DNA of 64,000 nucleotides from Tsukamurella sp. 8F. GTDB lineage: Bacteria; Actinomycetota; Actinomycetes; Mycobacteriales; Mycobacteriaceae. Both the position numbers and the translations under genes were made by a program. This document shows, in pieces, positions 9,350 through 18,363 of the stretch (within the stretch, counting starts at the first letter, position 1; each line of letters starts with the position of its first letter). The DNA is taken from the NCBI RefSeq assembly GCF_029167375.1, contig NZ_JARFTP010000001.1, positions 186,001-250,000 on the forward strand. Reading direction: 5' to 3'. Below the pieces are notes generated by a model, which was not told where the DNA came from, did no database searches, and saw nothing but the letters and a program-made list of their open reading frames with translations.

Positions 9350-10963
9350 ATGAACCTGCCCGTCTCCGAGGCGGCCCTGCCGACACTCACGTTCACGCCC
9401 GGGCGGTGGGGCGACCCCGACGACCCCGCTGTCCTGTCCGACGGCGTGCGCGGCGCCCTGGGCTTCCTCGGGATCGATGCCGACGCACCCGAACCCGTCG
9501 CGCTCGCCGACGTCCGGTTGCCGGCTACCAGGGTGGATGGCGCCGCCTTGGCCGCCCTGCGCGATGTCGTCGGTGCCGATCACGTCGCCGTAGACCGCGA
9601 GACCCGGATCGCGCACCTACGCGGGTTCTCGACCCCGGACCTCCTGCGTCTGCGCGCCGGCGACGGATCAGACGCCCCCGACGTGGTCGTGGCACCCGAA
9701 TCCCAGGAGCAGGTGGCGGACCTACTCGCTGTGTGCTCGGCGCATGGGCTGGTGCTGTCCCCCTATGCGGGTGGAACATCGGTCACCGGTGGGCTCGCCG
9801 TCGACCGTGCGCGTCCTGCCGTCAGTCTCGATCTGCGTCGGATGACGGGGCTGATCGCGATCGACGAGGTGTCCCAGACGGCTTCGTTCGCTGCGGGTAC
9901 GCGCCTGCCCGAGGCCGAACGGCTACTCTCCGCAGAGGGATTCGAGCTCGGCCATTATCCGCAGTCGTACGAGGGGGCCACCGTCGGCGGCTGTGCGGTG
10001 ACCCGTTCGGCCGGCCAGTCGTCGTCCGGTCACGGGAGGTTCGACGACATGGTGGTAGCGCTGACGCTGGCGACGCCGGTGGGGACGGCCGAGGTCGGCA
10101 CCGCCCCGAAATCCGCAGCCGGACCCGACCTGCGACAGCTCGTGCTGGGCTCCGAGGGGGCGTTCGGAGTCGTCACGTCCGTCACCGTCCGTGTGCACCC
10201 GCTGCCCGTGGTGCGTCGCTTCTCCGGCTGGCGGTTCCCGGATTTCGCATCCGGTTCGGCGGCCATGCGCGCCATCGCACAGGGTTCGATCCGGCCGACC
10301 GTCATCCGCCTGTCGGACGAGGCCGAGACGGGTCTCAACCTGGCGAACCCCTCGGCAGCCGGTGCGGGGGCGGCGGCCGGAGGCTGCCTGATGGTGCTGG
10401 GTGTCGAGGGTGACGAGGACGATGTCGAGACCAGGTACTCGTACCTGTCGCGGAGGCTGGCGGAATCGGGCGGCACCGATCTCGGCTCCGAGCCCGGCGA
10501 GCACTGGCGCGAGGGGCGGTTCCGGGGGCCGTATCTGCGCGACCCACTACTCGACGCGGGTGCGCTCGTCGAAACGCTCGAGACCGTCACGTTCTGGTCG
10601 AACCTGCAGGCGCTCAAGGACTCCGTGACCGACGCTGTGACCGGGGCCCTGGCCGCGCAGGGCACACCAGCGGTGGTGATGTGCCACATCTCGCATGTGT
10701 ATCCGACGGGGGCGTCCCTGTACTTCACGGTGGTAGCGAAGGCGCTCACGGAGCCGGTATCGCAATGGGCGGCCGCCAAGCAGGCGGCGAATGCCGCGAT
10801 CCGGGCTGCCGGGGCGTCGATCACCCATCATCATGCCGTCGGAATCGACCATCGCGCAGCATATCTGGACGAGATCGGCGGGGTGCAGCTCGCCGCATTA
10901 CAGGCAGTGAAGCGCGCCCTGGATCCGGAAGGCCTGTGCAACCCGGGTGTGCTGCTGCCGTGA
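9350..10963 (+). CDS. FAD-binding oxidase (alkyldihydroxyacetonephosphate synthase-like)
   Basis: Flavoprotein with a PCMH-type FAD domain (about 115-300, with SPYAGGTSVTGG, YPQSYEGATVGG and LGSEGAFGVVTSV) and a C-terminal FAD-oxidase C domain ending DPEGLCNPGVLLP. It resembles the ether-lipid enzyme alkyl-DHAP synthase and corresponds to Rv2251. The ATG at 9350 has GGAGGAG at 9341-9347. The stop overlaps the lipid-kinase start by 4 bp. Its place between glpD and a lipid kinase suggests work on glycerol-phosphate or glycerolipid derivatives, but the reaction is not established. Confidence 0.88.
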   Translation: MNLPVSEAALPTLTFTPGRWGDPDDPAVLSDGVRGALGFLGIDADAPEPVALADVRLPATRVDGAALAALRDVVGADHVAVDRETRIAHLRGFSTPDLLRLRAGDGSDAPDVVVAPESQEQVADLLAVCSAHGLVLSPYAGGTSVTGGLAVDRARPAVSLDLRRMTGLIAIDEVSQTASFAAGTRLPEAERLLSAEGFELGHYPQSYEGATVGGCAVTRSAGQSSSGHGRFDDMVVALTLATPVGTAEVGTAPKSAAGPDLRQLVLGSEGAFGVVTSVTVRVHPLPVVRRFSGWRFPDFASGSAAMRAIAQGSIRPTVIRLSDEAETGLNLANPSAAGAGAAAGGCLMVLGVEGDEDDVETRYSYLSRRLAESGGTDLGSEPGEHWREGRFRGPYLRDPLLDAGALVETLETVTFWSNLQALKDSVTDAVTGALAAQGTPAVVMCHISHVYPTGASLYFTVVAKALTEPVSQWAAAKQAANAAIRAAGASITHHHAVGIDHRAAYLDEIGGVQLAALQAVKRALDPEGLCNPGVLLP

Positions 10964-11844
10964 CTGCTGAGGTCGTGGGAATCGCGAACCCGGTCTCCGG
11001 CGGAGGCGCGGCACGCATGGTGTGGCCGGCGCTGGAGGCTGCGCTCACCGCGCGCGGCGTGGACGCCCGCATCATCTGGTCCAGCGGCGCCGCGGATGCC
11101 GCCGATGCGGCCGAGGCCGCGGCACGCGAAGGTGCGCAGGTCGTGGCCGTCGGCGGCGACGGCCAGATCCGGGTCGTCGCCGAGGGCCTGTCCCGCGTGC
11201 CCGGCGCGGCCCTGGGCATCGCGCCTGCGGGGCGCGGGAACGATCTCGCGCGCCATCTGGGCCTGCCGCACGACGCGGTCGCGCTCGCGGACGTACTGTG
11301 CGCGGGCACTCGCAGGACCGTCGACACCGTCGACGTCGGCGGGATGACAGTCCTCGGAAACGTCTACGCCGGACTGGACTCCTTGTCGACGGAACTGATA
11401 AACCGGCTGCGTTCGATCGGCACCGCCGCCTACCGCTTGGCGCCCGTCCTGGCCGCGCTTCGCTGGCGGCCGGCTCGCTTCACGGTCACGGTGGACGGCG
11501 AGACACTCGACCTCGCCGCGCATATGGTCGTGGTCGCCAACTCCGGCGATTACGGCCATGGGCTGCGGATGGTGCCGTCGGCGGATGTCGGGAGCGGGCG
11601 CCTGGAGATCCTCGTCGTGCGCGGGGATCACTCGAAGTATCGGCTCGCGAACCTCATGGGGCAGGCGCGGACCGGGGCGCACGTCGGCCGCCCCGAGGTG
11701 CTGGTGTTGTCAGGCACGACGGTGACGGTCGCCGCCGACCGGCCTGTGCCCGTGCACGCCGACGGCGACTACCTCACCGAGCTGCCGTTCACCGCTGTCG
11801 TGCGGCCCGGCACGCTCGATGTCATCGTGCCGCCCATGCCCTGA
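10960..11844 (+). CDS. Diacylglycerol/lipid kinase (Rv2252-like)
   Basis: Phosphorylates a lipid such as diacylglycerol with ATP. The 294-residue product has IANPVSGGGAAR at the N-terminus, VAVGGDGQIRVVAEG as the nucleotide loop and IAPAGRGNDLARHLG. The loop reads GGDGQ where most members have GGDGT. GNVYAGLDSL and a beta-rich C-terminal domain follow. The GTG at 10960 is chosen by the GTGA overlap with the FAD oxidase. Rv2252, its positional equivalent, has been linked to phosphatidylinositol mannoside metabolism. Confidence 0.9.
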   Translation: MTAEVVGIANPVSGGGAARMVWPALEAALTARGVDARIIWSSGAADAADAAEAAAREGAQVVAVGGDGQIRVVAEGLSRVPGAALGIAPAGRGNDLARHLGLPHDAVALADVLCAGTRRTVDTVDVGGMTVLGNVYAGLDSLSTELINRLRSIGTAAYRLAPVLAALRWRPARFTVTVDGETLDLAAHMVVVANSGDYGHGLRMVPSADVGSGRLEILVVRGDHSKYRLANLMGQARTGAHVGRPEVLVLSGTTVTVAADRPVPVHADGDYLTELPFTAVVRPGTLDVIVPPMP

Positions 11845-11866
11845 GGCTGCGCTACCGACACGCGAA

Positions 11867-11893
11867 CGCCGCCCACGTCCGGCATGGGCGGCG
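11867..11893 (+). terminator. GC-rich hairpin after the lipid kinase gene
   Basis: Perfect 9-bp arms CGCCGCCCA / TGGGCGGCG enclose a 9-nt loop, 22 bp after the lipid-kinase stop and before the convergent small secreted-protein gene. There is no T run, as is common for terminators in actinobacteria. It could serve both directions. Confidence 0.55.
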
Positions 11894-11943
11894 CACCGCG
11901 GTCGATTCGGTTGTTGCTGAACGGTTATGGCTACGTCAGACGC

Positions 11944-12219
11944 TCACCAGCGGCGGGGGAAGCAGTGGCCCGGCTCCCACCAGCCCGCGTGCCACCACGG
12001 CGGGCTGAACCAGCCCGGGTGCCAGCCGCGCCAGTCGAACCAGCCCGGGTGCCAGGCGCCCGGGACCCAATAGCCGCCGTGCCACCTAGGGGGAGTGCAG
12101 TACATGGGGCCTGGGCCCGGGTGCCAGGGCATCGCGTTCGCGGCAGCTGCATCGCCGAAGACGAAGAGCAGTGCCGCGAGCGCCATCACGCTCACCGCAA
12201 GAATCACTGTTTTCTTCAT
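11944..12219 (-). CDS. Small secreted Trp/His/Pro/Gly-rich protein
   Basis: Unrecognised 91-residue protein. MKK followed by a hydrophobic core (about 4-20) and an Ala-rich stretch to about residue 29 form a clear signal peptide, with likely cleavage after ANA. The mature part is only about 62 residues and extremely rich in Trp, His, Pro and Gly. Variants of WHPGW recur (HPGWFDWRG, WHPGWFSPPW, WHAGWWEPGH), and there are two cysteines. The DNA repeats this, with AACCAGCCCGGGTGCCAG occurring twice near 12010-12052. There is no good ribosome site; GAATAT lies 6 nt before the ATG, so leaderless transcription is possible. Metal binding or cell-envelope association are guesses. Confidence 0.72.
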   Translation of the reverse strand: MKKTVILAVSVMALAALLFVFGDAAAANAMPWHPGPGPMYCTPPRWHGGYWVPGAWHPGWFDWRGWHPGWFSPPWWHAGWWEPGHCFPRRW

Positions 12220-12752
12220 GCCCGGATATTCGACGCCATCACCGACGGCGTTAGCGCTTCTCCTCGCTCGTTCGCTCCGCTACGCAACCGCGGGTGTGCG
12301 TGCGGCACCGGGCCTTTCGCCGCGGCGTCCGCTAACGTCCGAAACTTCGTTTCCCCTCGGCGCTCAACCAACCAGGGGTTGGCAGAGAAGATTCTTCGAG
12401 CAATATTCGGTCGATACCGGAATATCCATATATCAACGTATATATGCGATGTGGCCGGCATGGCGCCTTAAGGGGCGGTGCGTAGGCGATGCGCACCGTC
12501 GTCGCTGGACACGGGTATCGAGAGCTGCGACGAGGTGCCGGCGGCCGAGGCGAACGGGCCTTGTTCGATATGTCCGCAATGCGATAACTCGACGGGTGGA
12601 ATTCGTGTCGGTGCCGGGCAGGGGGGTAGATCAGTGACTAAGGTTCAGCTTTACACGCCTCATCGAGCCAGCGGCGGGGCGGCGGACCCAACCCGTGACA
12701 CGTTCGCGCACTCCGGAGCGAGTGTGGAGCGCTGATCGAGAAGGAGCACCCC
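12220..12752. other. Long intergenic region with clustered inverted repeats
   Basis: This 533-bp stretch is the only long non-coding region. CGTTAGCG (12249-12256) and CGCTAACG (12330-12337) flank a 73-bp segment. Two short hairpins follow, CCAACC-AGG-GGTTGG (12368-12382) and GAAGA-T-TCTTC. An unusually AT-rich patch at about 12401-12446 contains ATATAT on both sides of a short centre. A small open frame at 12633-12735 (GTG start after a G run, 33 codons) lies just before the next gene; its coding status is doubtful. The region probably holds promoters for both divergent neighbours. Confidence 0.5.
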
Positions 12753-13763
12753 ATGACCTCCAATCTCGCCATCGACTACGGATCGGGGATCTCCGACGCA
12801 TGGAGATCCATCGCAACGTTCGTGCCGAAGCTCGTGGCGTTCGTCGTCGTACTCGTCATCGGCTGGATCGTCGCGAAGATCCTCGCGCGGCTCGTCAAGG
12901 CCGTGCTGACGAAGGTCGGCTTCGACCGGCTGACCGAGCGCAGTGGCCTCAATGGTGTCCTCGCCAAGGGCAACTACGACGCACCGGGGTTGCTCGCCAA
13001 GGTCGTCTACTACGCGATCCTGCTGATAGCGCTGCAACTCGCGATCGGGGTGTTCGGGCCGAACCCGATCTCCGACCTGCTGTCCCGCTTCGTAGCCTGG
13101 CTGCCGAAGCTGTTCGTGGCGATCCTGATCGTGGTGATCGTCGCCGCGATCGCCAAGGCCGTGAAGGACCTCATCCGTGGCGCACTCGGCGGTACCTCGT
13201 ACGGCCCGCTGCTCGGCACGCTCGCGTCGCTGTTCATCTGGGGTGCGGGAATCATCGCCGCGCTCAACCAGATCGGTGTGGCCACCGCGGTGACCACTCC
13301 GGTGCTGGTCGCCGTGCTCGCGACTATCGGCGGCGTGATCGTCGTCGGCGTCGGCGGCGGCCTCGTGCGGCCCATGCAGGACCGGTGGGACGGCTGGCTG
13401 TCCAAGGCCGAGGACGAGATCTCGACGCGCCGCGCCGAGCGCACCGAAGCGATCGACGTCGATTCGCGCCACGGCGCGCACTCGGCCGACTCGCCTCTCA
13501 CCAGTGCGTTCCAGCAGCCGCGTCCGCCCCAGGGAGGACCGCAGGGTCCGCAGGGCGGCCCGGCGCCGCAGCAGGGTTACCCGGCGCAGCAGCGCCCCGC
13601 GGGACCCCCGCAGGGTGGGACGGGACCGTCCGGCCCGGGCCTGCCGCCGCAGACGCCTCCCGGTCCGCCGCAGCCGCCCACCACCGGATTCGACCGGCCG
13701 CAGCACCCGGGACAGGGTTACGCGCAGGACTGGCAGGGACCGCAGGGGCCGCACCTGCGCTAG
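12753..13763 (+). CDS. Mechanosensitive-channel-like (CmpX/TM-helix repeat) membrane protein
   Basis: The 336-residue protein has about five membrane segments in its first 215 residues. An amphipathic N-terminus is followed by VAFVVVLVIGWIVAKIL, then helices near 85-105, 115-140, 155-175 and 185-205, with the ends AALNQIGVAT and GGGLVRPMQDRWD. This matches the conserved TM-helix proteins related to MscS (CmpX type). The tail (about 245-336) is low-complexity Pro/Gln/Gly (PPQGGPQGPQGG) and is likely cytosolic. The start has GAAGGAG upstream. It probably acts in membrane tension or envelope stability. Confidence 0.8.
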   Translation: MTSNLAIDYGSGISDAWRSIATFVPKLVAFVVVLVIGWIVAKILARLVKAVLTKVGFDRLTERSGLNGVLAKGNYDAPGLLAKVVYYAILLIALQLAIGVFGPNPISDLLSRFVAWLPKLFVAILIVVIVAAIAKAVKDLIRGALGGTSYGPLLGTLASLFIWGAGIIAALNQIGVATAVTTPVLVAVLATIGGVIVVGVGGGLVRPMQDRWDGWLSKAEDEISTRRAERTEAIDVDSRHGAHSADSPLTSAFQQPRPPQGGPQGPQGGPAPQQGYPAQQRPAGPPQGGTGPSGPGLPPQTPPGPPQPPTTGFDRPQHPGQGYAQDWQGPQGPHLR

Positions 13764-13773
13764 TCCGCTGCCG

Positions 13774-15441
13774 TTACGACAGCGCGGCGGTGAGCGTGTC
13801 CAGACCGAGGCCTCCGAGAGCGAGAGCCTCCGTGTGGAACTCGCGCACCGTCGCGTTGGTGTGTGCAGCGAGGTACGCGTCGCGCGTGGACTCCCACACC
13901 CGCTGCCCGATGGAGTAGGACGGTGCCTGCCCGGGCCACCCGAGGTAGCGGTGCAGTTCGAAGCGCAGGACCTCGCGGTCCATCGCGCAGTGGCTCGTGA
14001 GGAACGTCCACGCCTTGTCGTAGTTCCACGCCCCGCCGCCGACTTCGGTAGGCGCTTCCAACCCGCAGTGGACACCGATGTCCAGGACGACGCGGGCCGC
14101 GCGCAGCCGCTGCGAGTCCAGCATCCCCATGCGCTCGCCCGGATCGTCCAGGAATCCGAGGTCCGCCATAAGGCGCTCGGCATAGAGCGCCCAGCCCTCG
14201 CCGTGGCCGGACGTGAACGAGAACAGTTTTCGCCACCTGTTCAGTCGCGGCGACACCACCGCCTGTCCGATCTGCAGGTGGTGACCCGGTACGCCCTCGT
14301 GGTAGACCGTCGTCGTCTCCTGCCATGTGTGGAACGTGTCCTGGCCCTTGGGAACCGACCACCACATCGTGCCGGGCCTGATCAGGTCCGCCGACGGTGC
14401 CGTGTAGTAGATCCCGCCCGAGGCCGACGGGGCGATCCGGCAGGCCAGGCGCGTCAGGTCCTCGGGGATGTCGAAATGCGTTCCCGTGAGCGCCGATACG
14501 GCGGCGTCGGACTTCTCCTGCATCCAGGTACGGAGCGCGTCGGTACCGCGCAGGGTGTAGCGCTCCTCGGAGTCGAGCCGACGCAGGGCCTCCCCGACGG
14601 CACCATCCCCGGTCAGCTCGGGGTAGAGGTCCGCGACGATCTCGGCCTGCTGGGCCACGATCCCCGCCAACAACTCCTGCCCCCAGGCGTAGGTCTCGTC
14701 GACGTCGATCGTGGTCCCCAGAAAAGCCCGCGAGTGCAGCGGATAGGCCTCTCGGCCCACGCCGAGCCCGCCCGGCTCATCGAAACCGACTGCCAGCGGT
14801 GCGATCTCGTCGTGGAGGACGCCGGCGTACCGTGCGAAAGCCTGTCGCACCGAATCCGCCATGCCATCGGGCACCGGGGCGGACAGCCGGGAGAGGTTGG
14901 CGGACACCAGGTCTCCGGCCGCGCGTGCCTGAGCAGTCACCTCGCGTACCTGGAGTGCGGGGAAAGGCCAGGGCTGGTCGCCCGAGAGACCCGCCACGCG
15001 TGCCCGGAGCCCCTCGATCGCCGAATCGACGGCTCCCGGGACCGCTCCCAGGCGCGTGAGCAGTAGCTCGTCGGCGGCCGGCGTCCCGGCCGCCATGAGG
15101 TCGAACACGTCCCGGATGTCCTGCAGCGGTGACGCGATGACGTCGAGCGCGCCCACCGAGCGTCCTGCGGCGTGCAGGTCCAGCTGTACCCCGAGGCGTT
15201 CGCGAAGCGATGCCGCGGTGACGCGGTCGACGGGATCCTGCGGCGCGGAGAGCCCGTCCAGCTCGCGCAGGGTGTCGCGCGCGAGATCGGCGCGGGCCTG
15301 TGCGCCCTCCGGGGAGTAGTCGGTGAGAGCATCGTCGTTACCCGGTGCTCCGGCGTTCGTCGCCTCGATGGGGTCGAGGGCGGACAGACGCACGGCGTAG
15401 CGCTCCGCGAGGGCGTCGAAAGGCGAGATCGCGGCGCTCAC
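13774..15441 (-). CDS. DUF885 family metal-dependent protein
   Basis: The 555-residue DUF885 protein is probably a metallopeptidase-like hydrolase. The characteristic zinc motif YHEGVPGHHLQIGQ lies in the C-terminal half, followed by GHGEGWALYAERLM; both are diagnostic of the family. The N-terminal half is helical. The GTG start at 15441 overlaps the stop of the aldo-keto reductase gene (GTGA), so the two are coupled. No signal peptide is seen, so it should be cytosolic. The physiological substrate is unknown. Confidence 0.9.
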   Translation of the reverse strand: MSAAISPFDALAERYAVRLSALDPIEATNAGAPGNDDALTDYSPEGAQARADLARDTLRELDGLSAPQDPVDRVTAASLRERLGVQLDLHAAGRSVGALDVIASPLQDIRDVFDLMAAGTPAADELLLTRLGAVPGAVDSAIEGLRARVAGLSGDQPWPFPALQVREVTAQARAAGDLVSANLSRLSAPVPDGMADSVRQAFARYAGVLHDEIAPLAVGFDEPGGLGVGREAYPLHSRAFLGTTIDVDETYAWGQELLAGIVAQQAEIVADLYPELTGDGAVGEALRRLDSEERYTLRGTDALRTWMQEKSDAAVSALTGTHFDIPEDLTRLACRIAPSASGGIYYTAPSADLIRPGTMWWSVPKGQDTFHTWQETTTVYHEGVPGHHLQIGQAVVSPRLNRWRKLFSFTSGHGEGWALYAERLMADLGFLDDPGERMGMLDSQRLRAARVVLDIGVHCGLEAPTEVGGGAWNYDKAWTFLTSHCAMDREVLRFELHRYLGWPGQAPSYSIGQRVWESTRDAYLAAHTNATVREFHTEALALGGLGLDTLTAALS

Positions 15442-16316
15442 AGGGCGTTCAGCTCCGCGAGTGTGCCCGCGTCGATGCGGTCGGCGACATCGGCCGCACG
15501 CAGGTTCTCGTCGAGATGCGCCCGCGTGGACGTGCCGGGAATGAGCAGGATGTTCCGCGACCGGCGGAGCAGCCAGGCCAGGGCGACCTGCATCGGCGAT
15601 GCATCGAGACGCGCTGCGATCTCCGCGAGCTTCTGGGACTGCAGGGGCGCGAACCCGCCTAGCGGGAAGAACGGGACGTACGCGATCCCGAGCGTCTCCA
15701 GTTCATCGATGAGCGAGTCGTCCCCGCGGTGCGCGATGTTGTAAGCGTTCTGGACGCATACGAGGGGAGCGATCGAGAGGGCCTCGTGCACCTGATCCGA
15801 GCCGACGTTGCTGATGCCGAGGTGCCTGACCTTGCCCTGCCGCTGCAGATCCACCAGGACCCCGTAAGGCTCCGCGATCGAGCCACTGCGGAACACGTCG
15901 CCGCCGGGGCCCGACATGCGGAGGTTCACCGCGTACAGGGAGTCGACGCGTAGGCGCGCCAGGTTGTCCTCGACTGCCTGCCGCAGTTCGTCGGGCGCGG
16001 TCGCAGGTGGCCAGTCGCCGTCGGGCGTGCGACGTGCGCCGACCTTGGTCACGATCGCGAGCTCGGGTGGGTACGGATACAGCGTGTCCGCGATCAGCTG
16101 GTTGACGGTGTGCGGGCCGTAGAAGTCGGAGGTATCGATGTGGTTTATGCCGGCGTCGAGTGCGCGCCGCAATACGGCGGCGGCCTCGTCGGGGTCGGTA
16201 GGCGGCCCCATGATCGCCGGGCCGGACAGGCGCATGGCGCCGTAGCCGAGGCGTCGGACGTAGCGGTCACCGAACTTGTACTCGCCGCCGCGGGCGGCAG
16301 ACGGAGGAGTGGTCAT
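15438..16316 (-). CDS. Aldo/keto reductase
   Basis: The 292-residue NADPH-dependent oxidoreductase has a TIM-barrel AKR fold. HIDTSDFYGPHT carries the conserved Asp and Tyr and LAIVTKVGARR carries the Lys. The position usually held by the catalytic His reads YAVNLRMSG, with Asn instead, as in one actinobacterial AKR subgroup. SNVG and QNAYN sit at the cofactor end, and LIPGTSTRAHLDEN binds the NADP phosphate. It is translationally coupled to the DUF885 gene. The substrate is unknown. Confidence 0.9.
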   Translation of the reverse strand: MTTPPSAARGGEYKFGDRYVRRLGYGAMRLSGPAIMGPPTDPDEAAAVLRRALDAGINHIDTSDFYGPHTVNQLIADTLYPYPPELAIVTKVGARRTPDGDWPPATAPDELRQAVEDNLARLRVDSLYAVNLRMSGPGGDVFRSGSIAEPYGVLVDLQRQGKVRHLGISNVGSDQVHEALSIAPLVCVQNAYNIAHRGDDSLIDELETLGIAYVPFFPLGGFAPLQSQKLAEIAARLDASPMQVALAWLLRRSRNILLIPGTSTRAHLDENLRAADVADRIDAGTLAELNAL

Positions 16317-16329
16317 ACCTCCGAGCCTT

Positions 16330-17208
16330 TCATGCGGGCCGTGAGTTCACCAGGCTCACCATCTCCTCGATCGCCAGCGCGACCACGTCCGGATCGGTCA
16401 GCGGCGGCTTGTGGGCCGAGCGCGGTGCGAGCACGAAACGGCCGTTCGGGGAAGCCGCGGCCCGGGCCTCGTTCGCCGCGTTGGCCTCGGCCCGTAGGGC
16501 GCGGTTCATGCCGTCGCCGGGCAGCGCCCCGCAGACGACGGTGACCGCTGCATCGCCTGTGTCCGGAGGTGCCTCGCGCCAGGTCTGCAGCTCGTCGAGG
16601 AAGGTCCGGGCCTGTTCGGCCTGTGTCCGGAAGACGTTGGGCGCCAGGCCGTCCGCAAAGAAGTCGGCCCGCGCGTCGGGCGGCAGGGACACTCCGTCGC
16701 GGCGGAACAGGGAGCGCTGCAGGCCGGTGCGGGCGATGAGCGGGCCGATCGTCGTCAGAACCCTCTCCGCGCGGCGGAAGGCGGTGCCGAACAGGGAGTC
16801 GGCGCCCTCGTCCGTGGGATCGACGAGCACGAGACCCTTCACACGGCCCGGTCGACGCGATGCCGCGAGCCGTGCGATCGGCCCGCCCGCGCTGTGCCCG
16901 ACGAGGATCAGCGGTCCCGGATACCGATCGGTGAGGTCCGCCAGGTCGTCGGCCATGCGACTCAGGGTGCGCCCGCGGGGGTCGGCTGCACTTCGGCCGA
17001 GGCCCGAGCGGTCGTAGACGACCGCTCGCGCGAACCGGCCGACCTCGGGTTGCACGAGAGCCCAGGACGACCTCGTGGTCGCCGCGCCACACTCGAAGAC
17101 GACGGTCACCGCATCCGGGTCCGGGTCGGGCCCGGGAAGTTCGAGTACGAACAGCTCGCGCCCGTCCGCCAGCGTCAGCGGTCGTTCTTCACCCTGTATA
17201 TGAGCCAC
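16330..17208 (-). CDS. Alpha/beta hydrolase
   Basis: Serine hydrolase of about 292 residues. The nucleophile elbow is LVGHSAGGPIARLAA and the oxyanion region is near VVFECGAATTRSSW. YDRSGLGRS is conserved, and a late SAHKPPLTDPDVV supplies the His. The GTG at 17208 gives MAHIQGEERPL, the typical beginning; the frame extends to 17241 with another GTG, and no strong ribosome site decides. The tail ends 13 bp from the aldo-keto reductase start, so it probably heads the same minus-strand group. Confidence 0.85.
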   Translation of the reverse strand: MAHIQGEERPLTLADGRELFVLELPGPDPDPDAVTVVFECGAATTRSSWALVQPEVGRFARAVVYDRSGLGRSAADPRGRTLSRMADDLADLTDRYPGPLILVGHSAGGPIARLAASRRPGRVKGLVLVDPTDEGADSLFGTAFRRAERVLTTIGPLIARTGLQRSLFRRDGVSLPPDARADFFADGLAPNVFRTQAEQARTFLDELQTWREAPPDTGDAAVTVVCGALPGDGMNRALRAEANAANEARAAASPNGRFVLAPRSAHKPPLTDPDVVALAIEEMVSLVNSRPA

Positions 17209-17255
17209 GCAACCGATAATGCCACGCCGGGTAAGGGCCACCTAAGCCCAAGCTG

Positions 17256-18197
17256 TCAGATCGAGCCGGAGAAGGTGTCGCACTTGTTGGGATCGCCGGA
17301 CTGGTAACCGGTGCTGAACCACTTCACGCGCTCCGCCGACGATCCGTGGGTCCACGACTCCGGATTGACGTTGCGACCCGCGTTCGTCTGGATCGTGTCG
17401 TCGCCGATCGCCTTCGCGGTCTGGATCGCCTCCTGGATGTCGCCCTTGGTGAGCGGCTTCAGCAGCGGGTTCGCGCCCTTGTCGGCGTGTGCGGCCCAGA
17501 CGCCGGCGTAGCAGTCGGCCTGCAGTTCGACGCGGACGGAGCCCGATTCCGCGCCCTGCGCGCTCTGCTGCGACTTCTTGATGTCGCCCAACAGATTCTG
17601 TACGTGGTGCCCGAACTCGTGGGCCACGATGTACTCCTGCGAGAACGGCTTGTTGGAGCCGCCCATCTGCCCGATCACCTTGTCCATGAAGTCGAGCTGG
17701 AAGTAGGCCTTCTTATCGGCAGGGCAGTAGAAGGGCCCGGTGTCGGCGGATGCCACGCCACAGGCCGTGTTCACCGACTGCGCGCCGGACGGCATGATCA
17801 CGGTGCCCACGGGCTTGGTGTAGCCCTTGAGCAGCTGCGGCCACACCGTGTTGAGGCTGACCGTCGTCGCTTTGATCCGGCAAGCGGTGCTCTTGTTCGC
17901 GTCCGCCCCGGTCTTGCAGGCGTCGAGTTGTTGCTGCAGCTGTTGTTGTCCGGCCGAGCCGGCGCCGGAGCCGACCTGCTGGCCGCTGCCGCTGGGCGAG
18001 CCTCCGCCCAGGAAGCTCGACGCTCCCCAGATGATCAGCGCGATCACCACCGTGCCGATCCCGCCGCCGCCGAGTATCGCGCCGGTCGGGAAACCGCCGC
18101 CTCCGCCGCCGAATCCGCCGAACCCTCCTCCGCCACCACCGCTACCACCGGCGCTGACGTCGCCGCCGCTGATGTCACCGTCGTCCCTGAACGTCAC
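17256..18197 (-). CDS. Neutral zinc metallopeptidase (YpfJ family)
   Basis: The 313-residue protein has a glycine-rich cytoplasmic start and one membrane segment (about 45-65, GGIGTVVIALIIWGASSFL). The extracellular metallopeptidase domain contains VAHEFGHHVQNLLG (HExxH zinc site) and the downstream VELQADCYAGVWAAH, which carries the third ligand Glu. It corresponds to Rv2575, the neighbour of aspS in mycobacteria, and here it is divergent from aspS. The GTG start at 18197 has AAAGG upstream. Probable role: envelope protein processing. Confidence 0.92.
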   Translation of the reverse strand: MTFRDDGDISGGDVSAGGSGGGGGGFGGFGGGGGGFPTGAILGGGGIGTVVIALIIWGASSFLGGGSPSGSGQQVGSGAGSAGQQQLQQQLDACKTGADANKSTACRIKATTVSLNTVWPQLLKGYTKPVGTVIMPSGAQSVNTACGVASADTGPFYCPADKKAYFQLDFMDKVIGQMGGSNKPFSQEYIVAHEFGHHVQNLLGDIKKSQQSAQGAESGSVRVELQADCYAGVWAAHADKGANPLLKPLTKGDIQEAIQTAKAIGDDTIQTNAGRNVNPESWTHGSSAERVKWFSTGYQSGDPNKCDTFSGSI

Positions 18198-18363
18198 TTG
18201 GTCACGCCTTTCGGATAGTGCACTGGTCGAATAGTCGGCTGGATCCCGCAGCTAGCTAAGCACGAATGCGGGTGAGAATGTAGCCGACGCCGGGTCGTAC
18301 CATGGAGCGTCGTGTCGGCCGTCGGCCGAGAGATACCAGAAGTTCTATCGAGAGGACCTCCAC

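Noticed and set aside
12216-12461. 81-codon minus-strand frame upstream of the WHPGW protein
   Set aside because: Crosses the hairpins and AT-rich patch, has no ribosome site and no coding-like composition.
12095-12637. 180-codon plus-strand frame across the intergenic region
   Set aside because: Begins opposite the small secreted-protein gene and runs through structured DNA with no domain or ribosome site.
13504-15066. 520-codon plus-strand frame opposite the DUF885 gene
   Set aside because: Overlaps two supported genes and shows no recognisable sequence.
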